Part shown: positions 1 through 4,442 of the stretch, in pieces
Layout of the letters: the number at the start of each line of letters is the position of its first letter
Numbering within the stretch: position 1 is the first letter of the stretch
Assembly: GCA_040081265.1 (NCBI GenBank)
Contig: JBEBGV010000133.1
Span: 1 to 6,659 of the forward strand
Reading direction: 5' to 3'
DNA from: JBEBGV01 sp040081265
GTDB lineage: Bacteria; Acidobacteriota; Vicinamibacteria; Vicinamibacterales; UBA2999
DNA: 6,659 bases
Notes under the pieces: model-generated
Database searches by the model: none
What the model saw: the letters and a program-made list of their open reading frames with translations, nothing else
Told to the model about the DNA's origin: nothing
Program-made: the position numbers and the translations under genes

Positions 1-387
1 CCAGCCGAGGCCGAAGCAAACTACTATGCAGCGCAGGAACCAAGAGCTATGGCAGCGTGACTTAAACCCGGATGCCTCCGAGATTCCCGGCGCGGTTCAG
101 CCCGCCATTCGCGTCTTCCCGGACAGCCTCACGCTTTTCGCCGATCCCGGTCGGTTGGATGATGCCGGGCGCGGAGGTCGAGCAGCAATTTCGGCGACAG
201 ATTTGCCACGCTGCTCCTATCGTGGTGCCCATGACACGCGGAAAAGCGCTTGCATTCTGGACGAGGCGTTCACAGCCTGGCAACGCGAGGGCGAGTCATT
301 GTCCGTCAGAAGAACCTCGACCGCCGCAGCCATGCCGCCCTCCGAATCAGATGCGGGGATAAGGGAATCACGACGGCGAAGCGCCGG

Positions 388-414
388 CTAGTTATTTCTG
401 AGACGGGACACTAG
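388..414. repeat. CTAG-flanked 19-bp segment, possible insertion-sequence scar
   Basis: A 19-bp segment, TTATTTCTGAGACGGGACA, sits exactly between two CTAG tetramers (388-391 and 411-414). Read on the other strand it begins TGTCCC, and a TGT start is common for insertion-sequence terminal repeats. IS481-type elements are known to target CTAG and duplicate it. The geometry would fit one leftover element end with target copies, but no second end and no transposase remnant is visible. The structure is seen directly; the mobile-element origin is a guess. Confidence 0.25.
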
Positions 415-418
415 TGTC
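407..418. repeat. Perfect 12-bp palindrome GACACTAGTGTC
   Basis: All 12 bases of GACACTAGTGTC equal their own reverse complement. It lies about 70 bp upstream of the start of the + strand gene, so it could be a binding site for a dimeric regulator. It also overlaps the CTAG-flanked segment, so it may instead be a by-product of an insertion at CTAG. No -35/-10 pair could be placed convincingly around it. Confidence 0.35.
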
Positions 419-476
419 GCGCTGCCAACGCGCTAGGCTAAGGCTAGGCAACTCGCCGTGAGCAAGGCGCTTCGCT

Positions 477-482
477 GGAGGT
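477..482 (+). promoter_or_regulatory. Ribosome binding site GGAGGT before the 487 start
   Basis: GGAGGT is a near-perfect Shine-Dalgarno sequence. Counted from GGAGG it leaves 5 bases to the ATG at 487, a good spacing. It would leave 12 bases to the GTG at 494 that opens the overlapping hydrophobic frame, which is long. This site is the main reason for placing the lipoprotein gene's start at 487 despite its odd N-terminus. Confidence 0.55.
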
Positions 483-486
483 CGCT

Positions 487-1410
487 ATGAAGCGTGCCGT
501 TTGCCTTTCTCGCCGCGACTCTTGTTGGATTCGTCCTGGCATTCCCGATTGCCGGTACTCGATCGTGGCTGGCTTTCGTCGCATGCTGATTGCTGTCGCA
601 GCGGTGTCGGCGGCAGGCGCCTGCGGGCGCGCGCCCGATACCGGAGCTCGTCAGGTGACCGGCCATCCCTCAGAGTTTTTCCCAAGAAATGTCGGATCCT
701 CCTGGACCTATCGCGTAACGCTTGACGATCCTGATCTTGTCGTTCGCTCCGAGGAAGTCGCGTGGCCGAGGTTGTCTGGAGCCGAGTTGATTGTGGCAGT
801 CCGAGGGGTGCTTCCGTACTCAGGCAACCCGCTGGAGGGACCACTCTACTTGACGCTTCAGCTTGGCGAAGCGGCCGACCAGCAAGGACCGCACGAATAC
901 CCGGAAGGCTATAAGCTAAGAGTGACAAGGGATGATTTAGGATTATACGAGGGTGCGACCGGCCTCTATTGGGCTATTCCGGGATCAGGTCGATACGAGG
1001 TACACCAGATCCTTACGTACGATGCGGAGTCTGCACTCTCTAGCTGGAAGCCGCCATCAGGATACGATCTCGAAGCTCAAGGATACAACGAGCGAATAAC
1101 GTACTTCGTGGACAACTTGGGTACGCGCCTTCAGTTCCAAGGCTCTTTGGAAAGCATGGCGCTGGACGACATTGTTCACGACATTGAAGGACAGGCAGGC
1201 AAGGATTGTCTGCAGTTCAGTCGCGCCGTGGAAGGTACGAACCTGTCTGACACCGGGGCGATGCAAGATGTCCGGGGGCGCCTAACGATGTCACTTCTCG
1301 AAAAGACGTGGTTCTGCCGCGGCGTCGGCTTGGTCAGGCTCGAGCAGTACGTGGGTGGCGACCGTTCCATGACCTGGACCTTGACTGACTACGATCCCGC
1401 ATCTGATTAG
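487..1410 (+). CDS. Predicted exported lipoprotein of unknown function
   Basis: I do not recognise a named family, so no function is assigned. From ATG 487 the product is 307 residues. A signal-peptide-like stretch lies at about residues 27-46: two arginines, then a hydrophobic run MLIAVAAVSAAGA ending at Cys46, an imperfect lipobox (AGAC). The rest is polar, without further membrane segments, and predicted mostly beta. It contains FFPRNVGSSWTYRV (residues 64-77), a pattern common near the N-terminus of mature bacterial lipoproteins, and a C-terminal stretch TWFCRGVGLVRLEQYVGG. Cys241 and Cys277 could form a disulfide in the periplasm. The first 32 residues (three Cys, many Arg) do not look like part of a secretion signal, so the real start may be GTG 565, which gives a compact 20-residue signal peptide, or ATG 583. 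Start 487 is kept for its Shine-Dalgarno site. The gene converges on the TIR gene, so it is a separate transcription unit. Confidence 0.75.
   Translation: MKRAVCLSRRDSCWIRPGIPDCRYSIVAGFRRMLIAVAAVSAAGACGRAPDTGARQVTGHPSEFFPRNVGSSWTYRVTLDDPDLVVRSEEVAWPRLSGAELIVAVRGVLPYSGNPLEGPLYLTLQLGEAADQQGPHEYPEGYKLRVTRDDLGLYEGATGLYWAIPGSGRYEVHQILTYDAESALSSWKPPSGYDLEAQGYNERITYFVDNLGTRLQFQGSLESMALDDIVHDIEGQAGKDCLQFSRAVEGTNLSDTGAMQDVRGRLTMSLLEKTWFCRGVGLVRLEQYVGGDRSMTWTLTDYDPASD
494..589 (+). CDS. Candidate 31-residue hydrophobic peptide overlapping the lipoprotein start
   Basis: In the frame next to the lipoprotein gene, a GTG at 494 opens a 31-codon frame ending at TGA 587-589. Its product has a long hydrophobic run, FAFLAATLVGFVLAFPIAG, with one Arg near the end, so it would be a single-pass membrane peptide or a bare signal sequence. 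Its stop overlaps the in-frame ATG of the lipoprotein frame as ATGCTGA (583-589), an arrangement typical of translational coupling. Against it: the start is GTG, the Shine-Dalgarno spacing is long, and hydrophobic runs arise by chance in frames offset from Arg/Ser-rich codons. It may also mark a frameshift in the gene's 5' end. Confidence 0.2.
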   Translation: MPFAFLAATLVGFVLAFPIAGTRSWLAFVAC

Positions 1411-1497
1411 GATGCCGCCGAGTACTTGGCGTGCACGAACTGAGCAAATGAGCGAAGAATGAAGAATGAAGAATGCGGCCAGGCCGCGTGTTCTGCT
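1411..1497. terminator. Convergent gap with two hairpins and GAAGAAT repeats
   Basis: This short gap separates the stop codons of two converging genes. Six bases after the + strand stop is a 6-bp stem with a GTAC loop (CGCCGA 1416-1421 against TTGGCG 1426-1431, one G-U pair), with no T-run after it. A second hairpin, GCGGC-CAG-GCCGC (1475-1487), lies 10 bases beyond the - strand stop. Read on the - strand it is followed by ATTCTTCATTCTTCATTCTTC, which is T-rich but interrupted. The second hairpin is a plausible terminator for the TIR gene and perhaps bidirectional; neither is a textbook Rho-independent terminator. Confidence 0.4.
1454..1474. repeat. Three perfect tandem GAAGAAT copies
   Basis: The heptamer GAAGAAT occurs three times without spacing and runs directly into the GC-rich hairpin at 1475. 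Being non-coding and a multiple of 7, it is free to vary in copy number by replication slippage. Confidence 0.85.
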
Positions 1498-4239
1498 CTA
1501 TTGCCTTTCCCCGCAGATCCTGATGCGCCGCGCGGCGTCGGTTGCCGGAATGCGCTCAAGTTCGCTCGGCGGCAATGTGGCGACACCCGCGCTCGCCAAA
1601 CGTGCACAAGCCCGATCAACCAGAGCAGAGCGTGTCAAGACCACTGCTTCGGGAAGTGTCCATATCCTAACTTCGCCAAGCACGTCTCCAGCCACTACTG
1701 TGTCGCCGCCCGGACCAAAGGCGACCGTGGTCACCTGTGAGCCTGCATTGAGGCGGAGGAGTTCGGCGCTTGATCGAACATCCCACAAACGCACGGTCCG
1801 ATCAGCCGATCCGGTAAGGACGAACCGGCCGTCACGGGAGAATGCAGTCGACAGTATCGGGGCCGCCCCTACAGAAAAAGCCGCGATCTCTCGGCTTGTG
1901 CGTACATCCCAAACGTTGGCTTTTCCATCGAACGACGCAGAAGCCAGCGATTCTCCGTCCGCCGAGAACGCCACCGAACGCAATTCCGCGCCTTGAGTGA
2001 TGATTCTGGCGATCTCACTCTTTGTGAGGAGGTCCCATATTCGCACCACGCGGTCATCTGCTCCTGCGGCTACCATCCGAGCGTCGGGTGAGAATGCTAT
2101 GGTGTTTATGGCAACCCCGGGGCCCGAAAACGACGCAACCAAACTGTGATCGTTCCGGCGCCAGATACGCACGATCCCTTCGGAGGAGGCGGTAGCGATG
2201 AGCGAAGCATCGGGCGCAACCGCGACACTCGTGATAGGATCGTCATGCGCGCGCCATGACACAGCATGTCCGCTGCTCAAGTCCACCAGGAGCGCCTCGC
2301 CGCTTTCCGCGCCAAAAACCGCGAAGCGCCCCAACGGATCAAACGCGACACGCTTGGCGCCACCGCCTCCGACTCTCGCTCCTGACATTCTTGCACCAGG
2401 CTCAAAGCGCGTTCGGACCACGGATCCGTCAAACCCCGCGCTGAGAATTGACGAGCCATCAGCGGCTGCGGATAGGGCCATGACCGGCGAGTCGTGGACT
2501 GCAAGCGCGCGGTTTGGCCGCCCCACGGTCATATCCCAAACGTTCACATCAAAATTCCAGGTTCCCGTCGCGAGAATTCCGCCGTCCCGCGATAAGGCGG
2601 CGGCCGTAGTTTCTCCCCCGTTGCCGACGACACTCGCGATCAAAGTGCCGGAGCCAACTTCCCAAACGCGTGTCCATCCGTCGGCGCACGCCGCTGCGAG
2701 AATGGCGCCGTCTTTCGAAATCGCGATCGAACTCACTGACGCATCGAACGACACCACAGCGTACGGCTGTGGATCGCGCGCGTGGAAAAAATGGACACTG
2801 CCGTCGGTCGAGGCCGATATGAGATCGCTTCCATCCGCTGTGAAGGCGATTGAAGTGATGCGACCAGTTTGACGCCGGTACGTGAACGCCAGTTCCCTAG
2901 TTTGAAGATCGTACACTAGCACTCCACCATCTCGACAGCCCGCGGCAAGGTGCGTCGAGGAGATCGCCCCGGCGGTAAGTGTGCCGCTGCACGTCGTCTC
3001 GATGGTAAATTGCGGATTGTATTGAAGGTCGCCGCGCTCGGGCAGCTCAAAGACCTCGATGGTCCCTTGCCCGGACCATGCCGCCAGCAGCGATTCGTCC
3101 GGCGACGTGCTCACGACCTGAATGCCATTTGTTGAGGTAGCTAGAGTTTCGACAATCGCGCGCTTGGTTGCGTCCCATATCCTCACACCGCCGGAGTCGT
3201 GTGCCGCAATGGCCCAGAGCTGGAGCTTTGAAATGAATGCGATAGACGATACTTCGCCAGATAGTCGCAGAATCCCGACTTGTTCGCCTGTGGTCATACT
3301 CCATACGCGCACGCTTCGATCACCGCTTCCCGATGCGACGAGTCGGGCGTCGTCGGAGAACGCCAGCGCAGTGATGAAGGCGGCATGCCCTCGCAGAACT
3401 TTGCGGATACGCATCTGGGCAGCAGCGCGACGAAGCTGCGCCTCGGCCATTGACGGCTCAAATCCAAATGCAGGTAGACCTAAGCCGGCGGTTACCCCGG
3501 CGATGGCGTGCCTTGCGGCGGCTTCGAAGTCTTCACGATCCGCGTAAGATCGGGCTAGGTCCGCAAACACGCGCGATGATTGCGCAGCGGCGTCTAGCCG
3601 AGTTCGAATGCCGAATGCAGCAATCGCAATCACGGCGACCAACACCGACGCCGCTCCCCCGATTGCTCGCCAGCGCCGTGCCGCGTTCCGGCGTTTTTCG
3701 TGCTCCCAAAGAGTATCGAAGCTCACGCCTAGGAAGCCCGATGCAAGGCGAGCGACTATTTTTGAAAAACTTTCGCTCTTAAGGTTAGGGGCCAGGGGCT
3801 CGTCTGCCTCGCCAGTGGGGTTTCCGTCGGGGCCAATCTTCTCCCGGAGAGCGGGGTGAAAGCATTCCGTTCCTTGATCTCCTGAGCCCGGACTTCCACG
3901 CGCGATGACGGCGAAGACCTTTGCGCCCGGCCGTCGCTTGAAGCGGCGGATTTCGGCGCCGACCCACCTCGATTGTGCCGAGTTGGGCGTTGCGACGACT
4001 ATTAAATGCTCGCTATCATCGATCGCGCCCTCAAGGGCGGCGCCAAGGCTCTCTGCGGAGCCCATTTCCTCCTCGTCGCGGAAGAAGCGCCCAAGCTTAC
4101 GGTCGGGACCGAGGGGAGTGGCATCGATGCCTTTAGGCGCACGCCAGCGCTGCAGCGCTTGGTGCAGGCGTTTCGCAACGGACTTGTCCTGCTGACTGTA
4201 GCTGATGAACGCGCGATAGCGTTTCGGACGATCTATCAT
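1498..4239 (-). CDS. Membrane-anchored TIR domain protein with 14 WD40 repeats
   Basis: The product has 913 residues from ATG 4239. Residues 7-130 form a bacterial TIR domain: AFISYS (residues 10-15), the loop RFFRDEEEM (51-59), and SRWVGAEI (90-97). The last has the W-x-x-x-E spacing in which the catalytic Glu of NAD+-cleaving TIRs such as SARM1 sits, here Glu96. The following ECFHPAL (125-131) and a lead-in ending in WEHEKRRNAARRWR are typical of a proteobacterial TIR family that carries WD40 or TPR C-termini. One transmembrane helix spans about residues 193-211, with basic residues just before it, so the TIR part should be cytoplasmic. A bridge (222-281, alpha-helical, ending ...LRRAAAQMRIRKVLRGH) leads into 14 WD40 blades (283-861), then a tail with CARL and LPPSELERIP. 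Start 4239 is chosen for GGAG at 6 bases; upstream in-frame ATGs at 4251 and 4266 have poorer sites. Probable role: sensing coupled to NAD+ cleavage or TIR signalling. Domain calls are firm; activity is inferred. Confidence 0.9.
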   Translation of the reverse strand: MIDRPKRYRAFISYSQQDKSVAKRLHQALQRWRAPKGIDATPLGPDRKLGRFFRDEEEMGSAESLGAALEGAIDDSEHLIVVATPNSAQSRWVGAEIRRFKRRPGAKVFAVIARGSPGSGDQGTECFHPALREKIGPDGNPTGEADEPLAPNLKSESFSKIVARLASGFLGVSFDTLWEHEKRRNAARRWRAIGGAASVLVAVIAIAAFGIRTRLDAAAQSSRVFADLARSYADREDFEAAARHAIAGVTAGLGLPAFGFEPSMAEAQLRRAAAQMRIRKVLRGHAAFITALAFSDDARLVASGSGDRSVRVWSMTTGEQVGILRLSGEVSSIAFISKLQLWAIAAHDSGGVRIWDATKRAIVETLATSTNGIQVVSTSPDESLLAAWSGQGTIEVFELPERGDLQYNPQFTIETTCSGTLTAGAISSTHLAAGCRDGGVLVYDLQTRELAFTYRRQTGRITSIAFTADGSDLISASTDGSVHFFHARDPQPYAVVSFDASVSSIAISKDGAILAAACADGWTRVWEVGSGTLIASVVGNGGETTAAALSRDGGILATGTWNFDVNVWDMTVGRPNRALAVHDSPVMALSAAADGSSILSAGFDGSVVRTRFEPGARMSGARVGGGGAKRVAFDPLGRFAVFGAESGEALLVDLSSGHAVSWRAHDDPITSVAVAPDASLIATASSEGIVRIWRRNDHSLVASFSGPGVAINTIAFSPDARMVAAGADDRVVRIWDLLTKSEIARIITQGAELRSVAFSADGESLASASFDGKANVWDVRTSREIAAFSVGAAPILSTAFSRDGRFVLTGSADRTVRLWDVRSSAELLRLNAGSQVTTVAFGPGGDTVVAGDVLGEVRIWTLPEAVVLTRSALVDRACARLASAGVATLPPSELERIPATDAARRIRICGERQ
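1657..3393 (-). repeat. WD40 array of the TIR protein, 14 blades
   Basis: Fourteen WD40 units of about 42 residues start near residues 283, 328, 371, 417, 459, 500, 541, 582, 627, 664, 708, 750, 793 and 834 of the protein. The best carry AFS-DG-LVASGS-DRSVRVW-type strands. Blades 3, 4, 5, 8 and 9 are degenerate and lose the final WD. Fourteen units fit two seven-bladed propellers. In this array the turn before the third strand is usually S.DG or SPDA followed by L/M-V-A-S/A-G/A. Confidence 0.85.
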
Positions 4240-4245
4240 CGCTCG

Positions 4246-4249
4246 CTCC
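4246..4249 (-). promoter_or_regulatory. Ribosome binding site GGAG deciding the TIR gene start
   Basis: On the - strand GGAG is followed by six bases and then ATG at 4239, a good spacing. The two in-frame ATGs further upstream have GGAG one base away (4251) or no recognisable site (4266). The resulting N-terminus, MIDRPKRYRAFISYS, places the start a few residues before the first TIR strand, as is usual for N-terminal TIR domains. Confidence 0.5.
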
Positions 4250-4410
4250 ATGCTCCGACAATACATAGGCTACCACAACGCGAGCGCGTTTAGACGAGCG
4301 GCCGCTTTGGGCCAGACCTCCCCGGCTCGCCATACTGTTACGACTGACGGCCTCGCTCAAGACCGGACGCTTCGGCCCACCTGGTCCATTCGGCTCGGTT
4401 TCGCCGGTTT

Positions 4411-4442
4411 CGGCCATTCCGCCACGAGTTAATCGGAGGCCG
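4411..4442 (-). repeat. Inverted repeat directly after the STAND-like gene's stop
   Basis: Starting at the base after the stop codon, 4434-4442 pairs with 4411-4421: CGGCCTCCG against CGGA-AT-GGCCG, a 9-bp stem with a 2-base bulge and a 12-base loop on the - strand. No T-run follows; the next bases are AAACCGGCG. It could slow or partly end transcription, or protect the 3' end of the upstream message, but it is not a canonical terminator. The remainder of the 176-bp gap between the two WD40 genes shows a 9-bp tandem near-repeat at 4396-4413 and no convincing promoter or small gene. Confidence 0.5.

Larger units (their letters stand above)
1..486. other. Left-edge region with no supportable gene
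   Basis: I find no convincing gene in this stretch. Open frames exist on both strands, the longest being 121 codons on the + strand at 26-391. Their translations are rich in Arg, Pro, Ser and Ala, show no domain or motif I recognise, and compete with overlapping frames of similar length, as expected by chance in GC-rich DNA. No tRNA-like cloverleaf or strong terminator was seen. The right end (about 388-447) has unusual short structure, listed separately. The region may be intergenic, decayed mobile-element DNA, or the remains of a gene whose body lies to the left of the window. Confidence 0.5.

Noticed and set aside
26..391. 121-codon + strand open frame at the left edge
   Set aside because: Its composition is Arg/Pro/Ser/Ala-rich with no motif, it has no clear ribosome site, and overlapping frames on both strands are of similar quality.
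2198..2872. 224-codon + strand frame inside the TIR gene
   Set aside because: It is the antisense shadow of the WD40 coding frame; its Ser/Pro/Ala/Thr-rich content is what the complement of such codons gives.
4332..4360. Possible promoter for the TIR gene (TTGAGC, 17 bp, CAGTAT on the - strand)
   Set aside because: The -35 matches 4 of 6 and the -10 only 3 of 6 bases of the sigma-70 consensus, which is expected often by chance in 176 bp.
4396..4413. 9-bp tandem near-repeat CGGTTTCGC / CGGTTTCGG between the WD40 genes
   Set aside because: Only two copies with one mismatch; too short to support a regulatory or mobile role.
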